From: an archaeon
GTDB taxonomy: Archaea > Aenigmatarchaeota > Aenigmatarchaeia > QMZP01 > JAFGSV01
Direction: 5' to 3'
Length of the DNA: 64,000 nt
Assembly (NCBI GenBank): GCA_028279705.1
Contig: JANQNF010000024.1
Span: forward strand, 284,529 to 348,528
Below are positions 33,415 to 40,876 of this stretch, piece by piece. The notes under the pieces were generated by a model. The model was not told the origin of the DNA and made no database searches. It saw only the letters and a program-made list of their open reading frames with translations. Position numbers and translations under genes: made by a program. The first letter of the stretch is position 1, and every line of letters starts with the position of its first letter.

Positions 33415-33656
33415 TTCTCAATCCTCTCCGTCTTGTTTATCGCGATCACGAATATCGCAGTCGTGAGTCCCGCGCCAACCGCAGCTTCCGCAATGGCAAC
33501 GTCAGGTGCGTGAAGCATGTAGAACTCCACCGAAAGCAGAAGGCTCATTGCCGCAAGATATATTACCGAAACCAGCAAATCTTTTCCTCTCAGCGCCATG
33601 AAAGCCGTTACCAGTATACCTGCCAGAAGCATACCGTGGATTGCTTCCGCTATCAT
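33402..33656 (-). CDS. mbhD: Mbh subunit D (MrpA C-terminal-like)
   Basis: From the ATG at 33656 the protein has 84 residues, with three membrane segments and the conserved block HAPDVAIAEAAVGAGLTTAIF of the MbhD domain. The longer frame to 33887 has no membrane-type sequence and shadows mbhC. Confidence 0.92.
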   Translation of the reverse strand: MIAEAIHGMLLAGILVTAFMALRGKDLLVSVIYLAAMSLLLSVEFYMLHAPDVAIAEAAVGAGLTTAIFVIAINKTERIEKCAK

Positions 33657-34000
33657 TTCTTGGCACCCCCGAGCTTGTCTACTATCGCCCTGTCTGGCAT
33701 AACACCGCTTTTGTGGGCGGCCCTTGCTATGGCGTGCGCACCCGTAGGGTTTGTGAACAGCAGTACCATCATCACAACGAAGACGTGCATTGAAAGCGAT
33801 GCATAGACCGCGTCCCCTGCAAGAACCATGAGTATGCCGTATATTATGATGCCGAGGTAGATGAATATCGAGCCGAACGTCGTGCACTTTGTTGCCCCGT
33901 GCATCCTCGTGTAGACGTCAGGGAACCTGTGAAGTGCTATGGTCCCAAGCGTCTGGAAAATCACTCCTATCCCAAGGAAGAGGTAAACAATCTCCATCAT
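33653..34000 (-). CDS. mbhC: Mbh subunit (MrpG-like)
   Basis: The 115-residue protein has three membrane helices and the MrpG hallmark LHRFPDVYTRMHGATKCTT. It helps form the Na+/H+ antiporter module. It overlaps its neighbours by 4 bp on both sides. Confidence 0.94.
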   Translation of the reverse strand: MMEIVYLFLGIGVIFQTLGTIALHRFPDVYTRMHGATKCTTFGSIFIYLGIIIYGILMVLAGDAVYASLSMHVFVVMMVLLFTNPTGAHAIARAAHKSGVMPDRAIVDKLGGAKK

Positions 34001-34260
34001 TTTCCCCCCTCCAGGCTCTTTGACACAAATATGGTCGTCACGAAGGCGAGCATCGCGTAGACGATTGCAACATCTATGTATATAATCTCCTTGAATGAGA
34101 CTCCAAGCAGGACGAGCGCTGCAACGACCAATGTGTTTATTGTGTCGGCTGCAACCATCCTGTCAGGTGCAGTCCTTCCGAGGATTACCCTGACGACTGC
34201 TATCAGCATCAGCAGCACCATGCCGCCGGAAAGCGCAAGAAGCGTTGTTTCCATGCTCAT
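33997..34260 (-). CDS. mbhB: Mbh subunit (MrpF-like)
   Basis: From the ATG at 34260 (overlapping the mbhA stop) the protein has 87 residues and three helices, with the MrpF motif VILGRTAPDRMVAADTINT. The longer frame to 34299 lies inside mbhA. Confidence 0.93.
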   Translation of the reverse strand: MSMETTLLALSGGMVLLMLIAVVRVILGRTAPDRMVAADTINTLVVAALVLLGVSFKEIIYIDVAIVYAMLAFVTTIFVSKSLEGGK

Positions 34261-34772
34261 TCTGCTATCCTCCTTGCCCAGTTGATGAATGAGCCGCAAA
34301 CCTCTTTTGCATCGGGGTCTTTAGTCTTGAGGTTTATGCAGTGAACGTAAAGGTTGTTCCCGTCGTCGATGTCAACGGAAAGCGTTCCGGGAGTCAGTGT
34401 GATGGAATTTGCAAGAAGCGAAACTGCAAAATCATTTGTAAGCCCTGTCTGGATCTTGACTATGCCCGGGTTTATTTTTCCAGTGACCACCCTGTAGGCG
34501 ACATCGATGTTTGCTTTTGCCATGCTGAAGAAGAAGGGGCCGATTGCGTATATCACGAACTTCAGCCACCTCATAGGATTGAGGTAACCAAGGCCCGAGT
34601 CTGCACCTACGCCCACGATGAGCTTCTTTGCAAGCAGCGCCGTGACGATTGAGAACACGACACCGACCACCACTTCGCCTGTGCTCCAGAAGAGGATTTC
34701 CGTTCCTGAACCAAACGTCAGCGCCAGGTATAATATCATTGAAAAAATAAACGAAACTGCAATAACTGCCAT
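34257..34772 (-). CDS. mbhA: Mbh subunit (MrpE-like)
   Basis: The 171-residue protein has N-terminal membrane helices and the MrpE C-terminal domain, seen in KINPGIVKIQTGL and NSITLTPGTLSVDIDDGNNLYVH. It is the first gene of the 14-gene operon. TATA-like AATATAAAAAC lies about 25 nt upstream. Confidence 0.93.
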   Translation of the reverse strand: MAVIAVSFIFSMILYLALTFGSGTEILFWSTGEVVVGVVFSIVTALLAKKLIVGVGADSGLGYLNPMRWLKFVIYAIGPFFFSMAKANIDVAYRVVTGKINPGIVKIQTGLTNDFAVSLLANSITLTPGTLSVDIDDGNNLYVHCINLKTKDPDAKEVCGSFINWARRIAE

Positions 34773-34791
34773 ACAAATTATGTGTGGCAGG

Positions 34792-34803
34792 TTTTTATAT
34801 TTA
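34792..34803 (-). promoter_or_regulatory. TATA box of the mbh operon
   Basis: On the minus strand AAATATAAAAA is centred 25 nt before the mbhA ATG at 34772. It is the only clear promoter for all 14 genes, whose internal gaps are overlaps or a few bases. Confidence 0.6.
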
Positions 34804-34830
34804 TTTTGCGTTCCGTTTCACATCTTATCG

Positions 34831-35295
34831 TTAGATGTTGATGAAAATACTTTCCGAAAGTCCGTCGCCGTATTTTTCACATGCTCTATTGTAGATGTCA
34901 ATAGCTCTCCTGTATTTTCCACCCTCTTCAATTTTCAACATATCTCCGGACTTCAGCACCTCTTCTGCAGTGTCACCCAATTCAATTACCCATCTGGCAT
35001 TGCTAAGATTACTCTCTATCTCCTCACTCCCCGATACCGTAACTTTCCCCAGGTACTTTTTGGCACAATTGTATAATACTTCATTTAGCTTTACTACAGC
35101 TTTATCGTATTCCTCGCTTCTCATTTCACTGGGAATTGAATTGAGCGATTCAACCGCGTTCTTAATGTTCGTTACGACATCGAAGGCATTTTCGGCATTG
35201 CATACACCTTCTGCACCATTTATAGCATCCTTTATATAATCCTCGGCAACAGAAAGATAGAAATCCACATCGTCACTGACAAGTTCTTCACTCAT
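34831..35295 (-). CDS. orphan helical protein
   Basis: The 154-residue acidic protein was not recognised. It consists of long amphipathic helices (VDFYLSVAEDYIKDAI; YDKAVVKLNEVLYNCAKKYLG; YRRAIDIYNRACEKYGDG), compatible with two or three TPR-like hairpins. TATAAAATTTACTTATAAAA lies directly upstream, giving a promoter of its own. AT-rich composition separates it from mbh and the redox genes. Confidence 0.5.
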   Translation of the reverse strand: MSEELVSDDVDFYLSVAEDYIKDAINGAEGVCNAENAFDVVTNIKNAVESLNSIPSEMRSEEYDKAVVKLNEVLYNCAKKYLGKVTVSGSEEIESNLSNARWVIELGDTAEEVLKSGDMLKIEEGGKYRRAIDIYNRACEKYGDGLSESIFINI

Positions 35296-35338
35296 CTGAT
35301 GATTTTATAAGTAAATTTTATAAAGAGCAATCTCAGGC

Positions 35339-35611
35339 TCACTTAACAAACAGGTTGCAGTGGCATTTTCCGTCCTTTGCGATCTCGTCCTTGTGGTAGA
35401 CGCACGGGCAGATGTTTTTGTCGTCGTTTTCCTTGTTTCCCGTTACGAGCCTGCACGGGCAGTACTTTGCCCCGTACTTCTTCTCGTTCCCAAGAAGTCC
35501 CCTGCATACGTTCTCGACGACCACGTCATCGGGATTCAGCCTGAAACCCTGGGACAGGGCGTACTTGGCGTACTCCTGCTTCATCTTCTCAATCTTTTCT
35601 TTTTCTCCCAT
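35339..35611 (-). CDS. ferredoxin-thioredoxin reductase-like catalytic subunit
   Basis: From the ATG at 35611, which follows a GGAG ribosome site, the protein has 90 residues. It has the full seven-Cys set of the FTR catalytic beta chain: one Cys in VENVCRGL, then CPC, CPC and CHC. This set binds a 4Fe-4S cluster next to a redox disulfide, and so can reduce thioredoxin with single electrons from ferredoxin. The plant-type alpha subunit is absent here. It is the last gene of the thioredoxin-ferredoxin-FTR set. Confidence 0.88.
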   Translation of the reverse strand: MGEKEKIEKMKQEYAKYALSQGFRLNPDDVVVENVCRGLLGNEKKYGAKYCPCRLVTGNKENDDKNICPCVYHKDEIAKDGKCHCNLFVK

Positions 35612-35657
35612 GCTCCCAACTCCAAAACAAAAATAATTGTTTGAAAACAAAACGCGT

Positions 35658-35825
35658 TTACTGGCTTATTGCGTCGACCGGGCACGATGACACGCCTTCG
35701 CCGATGCACGGCGCCTTAGCATCCTTGACATGGGCCTTTCCGTCGTCCTTCATCTCGAACCCGTCAGGGCATACTGCGGCACAGCTCCCACAACCGATGC
35801 ACTTATCTGCGTCAACTGATACCAT
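35658..35825 (-). CDS. single-cluster 4Fe-4S ferredoxin
   Basis: The protein has 55 residues. Cys9, Cys12, Cys15 and Cys48 can hold one 4Fe-4S cluster (CIGCGSCAAVCP and SSCPVDAI). Cys19 and Cys40 are placed like the disulfide pair of Pyrococcus furiosus ferredoxin, where, by contrast, the second ligand is Asp. The ATG at 35825 is preceded by a strong GGAGG ribosome site. Its place between thioredoxin and the FTR-like gene suggests it is the electron donor of that pathway; it may also serve Mbh. Confidence 0.9.
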   Translation of the reverse strand: MVSVDADKCIGCGSCAAVCPDGFEMKDDGKAHVKDAKAPCIGEGVSSCPVDAISQ

Positions 35826-35875
35826 ATGCAAAACCTCCGTTGATTTATTGTAACATTTCCTTAAAATAGTTTAAT

Positions 35876-36208
35876 CTAGCCGAGGCCCTTGTCCAGCCAT
35901 TCCCTGACCATCGTTTCTGCCTTGTTGCCCACGAACTCTGCCACTACCTCGCCACTTTTGAACATCATCACAGCAGGTATGCCGCTCACGCCGTACTTCT
36001 GGGCGTTTTCCGTGTTCTCGTCAACGTTCACCTTTACAAGTACGAATTTTCCACCATACTCCTCGGTGAGCTTCTTTAGCACGGGAGCGAGCATGTTACA
36101 TGGGCCGCACCACGGTGCCCAGAAGTCAACGACCACTGGAATTTCCCCGGACTTCTTGACTACCCTTTCATCAAACTCGCTGTCAGAAACTGCGATTTCG
36201 TTTTCCAT
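35876..36208 (-). CDS. trx: thioredoxin
   Basis: The 110-residue thioredoxin has the active site WCGPC (Cys34, Cys37), the preceding VVVDFWAPW strand and the cis-Pro in SGIPAVMMF. It reduces protein disulfides. It is the first gene of a set with a ferredoxin and an FTR-like catalytic subunit, which can supply its electrons. No NADPH-thioredoxin reductase is in the window. Confidence 0.96.
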   Translation of the reverse strand: MENEIAVSDSEFDERVVKKSGEIPVVVDFWAPWCGPCNMLAPVLKKLTEEYGGKFVLVKVNVDENTENAQKYGVSGIPAVMMFKSGEVVAEFVGNKAETMVREWLDKGLG

Positions 36209-36259
36209 TAGAAATGATGTGGTCCATCCAATAAAAATGTTACCATTTCAAGCATGATT

Positions 36260-37030
36260 TTATTTCCCCCTTGTTACCTTGTCCAGGAACCTGATGAACT
36301 TTTTTTCAGGCATGAGTTCGTGATGCACAAACTTTCCCTTGTAGTAAATACCAAAAGTTCCAAAAGGCGAACCCAGTTTCTGAGCCTTGGAATAATCAGT
36401 TAACTTTATTATTTCTGTTTTCAGACCATACTTTTCTGCAACATCAGACATTATCTTCGAGTACTCTTCTGTGAACGGACACTGATTTGAATAGACGAAG
36501 GACACGTCTTTCTTACTGCCAAAAACGCCCTCCTTTGCATTATCTGTAAACACGGGAGCCTTCGCGTTCTTATTCAGCTTCAGTGACAGGAGCTCGAAAT
36601 AAGGGTATGCCTTATCACATGTCTCAAAACCATACTTAACAAAAAATGTCTTATCTGTCAGAAATCCCATCTTCTTTTCTGACGTAACGACGCAAACACC
36701 ATCTTTTCCCTGCTTTTTGGCGTCATTTATGCACTCTTCAAGAAGCTTTTTTCCAAGGCCCTTTTGCTGGAATCTTCCGGCAACCCATAGACAGTTGATA
36801 ACAATATAATTCTTGCCAATCACAGGTTTCCATACCTTTTCTATCGGCATGTACTCGACAAAAAGCTTTCCCCTCTCATTAAACCTTTTGAATACAAGAC
36901 CGTCGTTATACCTTTCCTTAAGCCACGCTTTCTTCCCATCAGCTCTACTTGCATTTTCCCTGTCGTTTCCTATAGCGCAGCATATATGTTCACTGTCAAT
37001 ATTATCCTTTGTGATTTCTATGATGTCCAT
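36260..37030 (-). CDS. YoaP-type GNAT acetyltransferase
   Basis: The 256-residue protein has an N-terminal GNAT domain (about 1-155) with the acetyl-CoA loop VAGRFQQKGLGKKLLEE. A C-terminal YoaP-like domain follows (about 170-256), thioredoxin-like in style, with VYSNQCPFTEEY and GTFGIYYKGKFVHHEL. The substrate is unknown. It lies one nucleotide after the DUF4386-like gene and ends a cluster led by a wHTH regulator. Confidence 0.82.
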   Translation of the reverse strand: MDIIEITKDNIDSEHICCAIGNDRENASRADGKKAWLKERYNDGLVFKRFNERGKLFVEYMPIEKVWKPVIGKNYIVINCLWVAGRFQQKGLGKKLLEECINDAKKQGKDGVCVVTSEKKMGFLTDKTFFVKYGFETCDKAYPYFELLSLKLNKNAKAPVFTDNAKEGVFGSKKDVSFVYSNQCPFTEEYSKIMSDVAEKYGLKTEIIKLTDYSKAQKLGSPFGTFGIYYKGKFVHHELMPEKKFIRFLDKVTRGK

Positions 37031-37031
37031 T

Positions 37032-37658
37032 TCACTCTCCGTTTATCATTTCTTTTCCCGAAATAAAAATACTGAGACAGTAAACGAATGCGCCAATGAG
37101 GCCCATCCAGAATGGAAGCACCATCGTAAATCCGTGAAGCAGTGCACCAAACATAAGGAGAACGGATGTCATTTTCGTAAATATTTTATTTCTGAATGAA
37201 ACAACGCCAAAGATAAGATACCCAAAACTGAACACCAAAGTGAACACACTGAATGATGAGATTATCATCGGACTTTGTAAATATGCAGATTCTGTCAGGA
37301 ACGCAATTCCAGGGCTGGATGACAAAAGCGAGGGCCATACTACAGCTTCCCAGCTTAGCATCGCAAACCTTAAGAGAAGACTCAGAAGTATCATCAAAAG
37401 TCCTATACCTGAAAAAATACTCATCTTGTAGTTTTTGTGAAACACGTACCCAAAGAAGCCAATGATCCCGATGAAAACTGCAGCCATCGATGTAAGATTT
37501 ATAGCTATCCAGAACGGACTTTCCACGAGTGCTGCGTAGTTTGCCTGGATCATTTCGACAGGGAGCATTAACTGCCACAAAATCCCAGTCAAGAACAATA
37601 GTACTGCATATGACATGTTCGAATATCCCGCAATTCTCATGAAGTTTGCTGTATCCAT
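37032..37658 (-). CDS. DUF4386-like multi-pass membrane protein
   Basis: The 208-residue protein has six or seven membrane helices, starting MDTANFMRIAGYSNMSYAVL. The layout and motifs (an N-terminal RIAGYSNM helix, a PSLLSSSPGIAFL loop) resemble DUF4386 proteins, whose function is unknown. It directly abuts the GyrI-like gene upstream and the GNAT gene downstream, so the three are expressed together. Confidence 0.65.
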   Translation of the reverse strand: MDTANFMRIAGYSNMSYAVLLFLTGILWQLMLPVEMIQANYAALVESPFWIAINLTSMAAVFIGIIGFFGYVFHKNYKMSIFSGIGLLMILLSLLLRFAMLSWEAVVWPSLLSSSPGIAFLTESAYLQSPMIISSFSVFTLVFSFGYLIFGVVSFRNKIFTKMTSVLLMFGALLHGFTMVLPFWMGLIGAFVYCLSIFISGKEMINGE

Positions 37659-38153
37659 TTATTCACCATCCACAGGAACAAGAAATCCGATTTCCGAATC
37701 CTTGTCTTCAAAACCGCGAAACTTACTGCTATCATAAACCTGGATCAGATAATCGCTGTTTTGCTTTAGCTTCGCCTCCGATATTTCTGCCGGGATTTCA
37801 TTTTCGTGATCAAGTTCGGTGACTTTGAATGTAAATCTTGCAAACGTCGAAGGTGGTACAACCATTGCCAGCATGCCGACTGGAATGTCGTCAAAGCTTT
37901 CCACTTTCACACCAACGAAAACACTGAATTCGCTTGTCTTCTTGTTATCTGACTTTACATGAACCTCGTACATAAGGTTCTTGTCCACCTGGGCTTTCCC
38001 GAAATACTCAGAATGCTTGCTGTAAAGCCGCATGAACCTTTTCCATAAAAGGCCAATTTCATTTTTCTCATCCCAGCCGCTCTCGCTATGGAAAGGGTCG
38101 CCGAAAAAACTGCACCCGACAAGCTTCAATTTGCCCATTTTTGATACTTCCAT
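37659..38153 (-). CDS. GyrI-like effector-binding protein
   Basis: From the ATG at 38153 the protein has 164 residues. It matches the GyrI-like/AraC effector-binding fold: IGLLWKRFM near the start, YEVHV, then FSVFVGVKV with IPVGMLAMVVPPSTFARFTFKV. The fold binds small, often aromatic or cationic compounds. It has no DNA-binding domain; the neighbouring gene supplies one. A TATA box at 38176-38185 sets this start; the frame continues to 38228. Confidence 0.8.
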   Translation of the reverse strand: MEVSKMGKLKLVGCSFFGDPFHSESGWDEKNEIGLLWKRFMRLYSKHSEYFGKAQVDKNLMYEVHVKSDNKKTSEFSVFVGVKVESFDDIPVGMLAMVVPPSTFARFTFKVTELDHENEIPAEISEAKLKQNSDYLIQVYDSSKFRGFEDKDSEIGFLVPVDGE

Positions 38154-38175
38154 CCTTACTGCTTCACTCGGGCAT

Positions 38176-38185
38176 CTTATAAATC
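38176..38185 (-). promoter_or_regulatory. TATA box of the GyrI-like gene
   Basis: GATTTATAAG on the minus strand is centred 27 nt before the ATG at 38153. It lies about 40 bp after the stop of the wHTH gene is reached from upstream, so the sensor, DUF4386 and GNAT genes can be transcribed apart from the regulator. Confidence 0.5.
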
Positions 38186-38224
38186 TAAGCTTTTTTGTGA
38201 TCAATAATCCTATAAAAAATGAAT

Positions 38225-38587
38225 TCATTCAAAGAACATTCCGGATATCCGTTTCCTTTTTTCCGCCTCTTTAATATCCTTGCCAGCGCCCCTGGTGTTA
38301 TTGTATACGTCGAATGTATATCCAAGATAGATGGTGCCCTTTCTTGTTATTCCGTACATACCGTGCTTTATTTTTCTTATGAGATTCCTGCTCATAAGGA
38401 TTCTTAGATGGTTTGACAGTGTAGTCTTTTGCACGAATGTCCTCTTGATAAGGTCATTGAAGGAAAATGGCCTTTCAAAAAGAAGTGCAAGTATTTTGAA
38501 GCGGACAGGACTACTGATCGCAAAAACAACTGATACTATCTCCTCCTGATTCTCCAAAAGAAGGTCCTTTACTAATCCTTTTTCCAT
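38225..38587 (-). CDS. winged-helix (ArsR-like) transcriptional regulator
   Basis: From the ATG at 38587 the protein has 120 residues. The winged helix covers about residues 10-85 (SSPVRFKILALLFERPFSFNDLI, then KTTLSNHLRILMSRNLIRK and a wing with HGMYGITRKG). A basic tail follows. A perfect 16-bp palindrome at 38607-38622 between its promoter and start suggests autoregulation. It probably controls the downstream GyrI-like, DUF4386-like and GNAT genes. Confidence 0.8.
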   Translation of the reverse strand: MEKGLVKDLLLENQEEIVSVVFAISSPVRFKILALLFERPFSFNDLIKRTFVQKTTLSNHLRILMSRNLIRKIKHGMYGITRKGTIYLGYTFDVYNNTRGAGKDIKEAEKRKRISGMFFE

Positions 38588-38606
38588 ATGCTTCCAAACC
38601 TCAGCT

Positions 38607-38622
38607 ATTCCTCGCAAGGAAT
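38607..38622. promoter_or_regulatory. palindromic operator before the wHTH gene
   Basis: ATTCCT-CGCA-AGGAAT is a perfect inverted repeat with 6-bp arms and a 4-bp spacer, 20 nt upstream of the regulator ATG. Its arms resemble the ATTCCGG arms of the argS palindrome in their first five bases. Confidence 0.5.
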
Positions 38623-38669
38623 AACTTATGCACATTCTATCTACTCCCTTTGTGCGCTATCCGACCTGT

Positions 38670-38876
38670 TCACTTCTTTCTCTTGGACTTTTTGCAGATC
38701 TTCCTCACTTTAGGCTTCGGCCTTGCTCCGCGGCCTTCCATGACCTCCAGCTTGTACCTTGCACATTTCTTGAAAGTCCCCTTGCAGTATTTCTTCAGTA
38801 TTTCCGGACTCCGTCCAGTTGTTTCATAGAACATCCTCAGCGTGCAGCAGTCGTAGAGATCGCATTTTCTTGCCAT
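38670..38876 (-). CDS. small Cys-rich basic protein
   Basis: The 68-residue protein has six Cys (KCDLYDCC, YCKGTFKKC, and one in KICKK) and a very basic tail. A small metal-binding or nucleic-acid-binding protein is possible; it was not recognised. It starts one nucleotide after the stop of the thioredoxin-fold lipoprotein, so they share a transcript. Confidence 0.55.
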   Translation of the reverse strand: MARKCDLYDCCTLRMFYETTGRSPEILKKYCKGTFKKCARYKLEVMEGRGARPKPKVRKICKKSKRKK

Positions 38877-38877
38877 A

Positions 38878-39261
38878 TCATCCGCCTATCAGTTCAAGGA
38901 AACCTTCCTTGTTTTTATATCCGGTATAAACGCTGCATTTTATGATCAGTGTTGGTATGTGCGTTGGCATAAGACCGAGCTGTTCTGCCTTTTCCCTCTC
39001 GCTTGCTATGTCAATGTAGATTATTTCACTATCGATCTCATCTTCTATGTCTTCGATTACAGGCAGAGTATCCTTACATGCAGGGCATGTCGGTGAGTGG
39101 AACATGACAACCTTGTCTGATAGTCCCTTCTGCACGCATACTTGCGGGTCTATGACCATACCGTCAGTTATCACGATTACCTCCCCATCGTCCTGGGCTT
39201 GTATGCAGCCGCTCACGACTACCACGGCGATCATAATCATGAGAACATGTTTATATTTCAT
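38878..39261 (-). CDS. thioredoxin-fold lipoprotein
   Basis: From the ATG at 39261 (overlapping the previous stop) the protein has 127 residues. It has a lipoprotein signal ending in VVVSGC and a thioredoxin-like domain with the active site CPAC in MFHSPTCPACKDTLP and the cis-Pro in THIPTLI. It should act on disulfides outside the cell membrane. It lies between a Cys-rich anchored protein and a small Cys-rich protein, which may be partners. Confidence 0.8.
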   Translation of the reverse strand: MKYKHVLMIMIAVVVVSGCIQAQDDGEVIVITDGMVIDPQVCVQKGLSDKVVMFHSPTCPACKDTLPVIEDIEDEIDSEIIYIDIASEREKAEQLGLMPTHIPTLIIKCSVYTGYKNKEGFLELIGG

Positions 39262-39671
39262 AAAATTTGTTTCACCTCGCTGCATGTCCAGTTGACACAT
39301 TCCAGGCCGTGGCAGTCGGCATCGGAAACACATGCGCCCTCGTTTCCGCAGATGTCACCTGTGTAGCCGCACATCCCGGCAGTCGTGTACTCTGCGCATT
39401 CACCCTGCTGATATTGGGGCAGCGTGAATGGACAGTCGAGTGTCCTCCCGTTGACCTTGACTATCCTGAATCCCTCGGTGTAGACCTCCCTTATTGATTG
39501 GAAGGAGCCGTCCCTGCAGGGATAAACTTCTTTGTAGCCATTGGCATTGCAATACTCTGTCATCTTCGGCTCTTCACCTGCGATATAATCGTAAACATAC
39601 AAACCGGTAGGTACAATCACGACTATAACGACCAGCGCAATGATAAGCGTGTTCGTAAGATCCAATTTCAT
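39258..39671 (-). CDS. membrane-anchored Cys-rich surface protein
   Basis: The 137-residue protein has one N-terminal membrane helix (about 8-30) and a soluble outer part with ten Cys, including MCGYTGDICGNEGACVSDADC. The even number suggests five disulfides. The repeat-like C-x(5-6)-C spacing resembles small EGF-like knots, but no family was recognised. It is the first gene of the three-gene surface redox cluster. Confidence 0.65.
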   Translation of the reverse strand: MKLDLTNTLIIALVVIVVIVPTGLYVYDYIAGEEPKMTEYCNANGYKEVYPCRDGSFQSIREVYTEGFRIVKVNGRTLDCPFTLPQYQQGECAEYTTAGMCGYTGDICGNEGACVSDADCHGLECVNWTCSEVKQIL

Positions 39672-39739
39672 AACAATATAATATCCTGATAATCCTTATT
39701 AATCTGGCTGACAAAAACAATACACTCCTGGTGATTTCC

Positions 39740-40876
39740 ATGAAATTTGCCCACATTTCTGATACGCATCTTGGTTTCCGGCAGTATGGAATATATGAAA
39801 GGGAGACTGATTTCTACAGGATGTTTGAGAAGGTCGTATCTAAGATAGTTTCCGAGAGGCCGGATTTCGTGCTTCATTCAGGTGATCTTTTTGATGCCCC
39901 GAAACCTCCCCCGAGGGCACTTTGGGTTGCACAGCGCTGCTTTTCAAAGCTCAGGGAGAAGGGCATACCTGTATATGCCATAACCGGAAACCACGACATG
40001 CTCATGCGCAGGGGCGCAATGCCTCCCCAAGTGCTTTTCAGGGATCTCGGCGTAAGACTTTTAACCGATGAGGAGCCGTTCGTGGAACATAAAGGAACCC
40101 TCATATGCGGCGTCCCGTACTTTTCCAGGCACTACTCAGATGTACTCAAGGAAACGCTTTCGACACTCTCCCGAAAAGCGGACAAATACGCAAAATCCAT
40201 AATCATGATACATCAGGGAACCGACAGGCACATGCCCAAGGGATTCGAGATCGACATGAACTCGGTTCCGAAGAACTTCAGCTACTATGCAATGGGTCAC
40301 CTTCATGCGAGGATAACGGAGAGCTACGGAAAGGGGAAGCTTGTCTATCCGGGTTCCACGGAACTTTGGAGCCTCAACGAGTACGATGATTACAAAAGGA
40401 ACGGAAAGGGATTTACCCTCGTTGACATGCACGGCGACGTCCCTTACGTGCAGAATGTCACGCTTGAACTGGAGCGCGAGATAATAAAGCAGAGGCTTGA
40501 TGCAGGGAAGCTCGAAGAAAGGCTTAACATGCTCAGGGAAAAGCTTGCCACACTTACAAAGAAGCCCCTTCTTTACCTGGACGTGAGGGAAGGCGGTTTC
40601 GAGCGCTCGACACTCCACGACATGCTGGCTTCGAAGATATCGGACATTGTCCTTAGCATGAGACTTTCCTACATTTCACGTGAGGATGGCGGTAAGGTAG
40701 AGCTCAAGCGGACGTTCGACCTTCCGCAGATAGACGACATCATAATGGAAATCATGAAAGATCGGAAGAAGGCAGAACTTGCTGGTGCCCTCTTCAGGTC
40801 TCTTTCCGTCGGCAATGACGAGCAGGCGCGAGGCGAGGCTGGCGCGTTCTACGAATCTATGGGTGGTTCAAAGTGA
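39740..40876 (+). CDS. mre11: DNA double-strand-break repair nuclease Mre11
   Basis: The nuclease has about 378 residues from the ATG at 39740. The phosphoesterase motifs are all present: HISDTHLG, HSGDLFD, TGNHDML, MIHQG and MGHLHARI, which bind two Mn ions. A C-terminal capping and Rad50-binding region follows. With Rad50 it processes broken DNA ends. The stop overlaps the rad50 GTG by 4 bp. The herA and nurA genes that often accompany it are not here. Confidence 0.96.
   Translation: MKFAHISDTHLGFRQYGIYERETDFYRMFEKVVSKIVSERPDFVLHSGDLFDAPKPPPRALWVAQRCFSKLREKGIPVYAITGNHDMLMRRGAMPPQVLFRDLGVRLLTDEEPFVEHKGTLICGVPYFSRHYSDVLKETLSTLSRKADKYAKSIIMIHQGTDRHMPKGFEIDMNSVPKNFSYYAMGHLHARITESYGKGKLVYPGSTELWSLNEYDDYKRNGKGFTLVDMHGDVPYVQNVTLELEREIIKQRLDAGKLEERLNMLREKLATLTKKPLLYLDVREGGFERSTLHDMLASKISDIVLSMRLSYISREDGGKVELKRTFDLPQIDDIIMEIMKDRKKAELAGALFRSLSVGNDEQARGEAGAFYESMGGSK

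Noticed and set aside
33657..33887. N-terminal extension of mbhD
   Set aside because: It is a shadow of mbhC; the true three-helix protein starts at 33656.
26891..34772. Complex I or the sulfur-reducing Mbs complex
   Set aside because: There is no NuoE/F/G or NuoD without Ni ligands; MbhL has all four Ni-Fe cysteines and there is one MrpD-like subunit.
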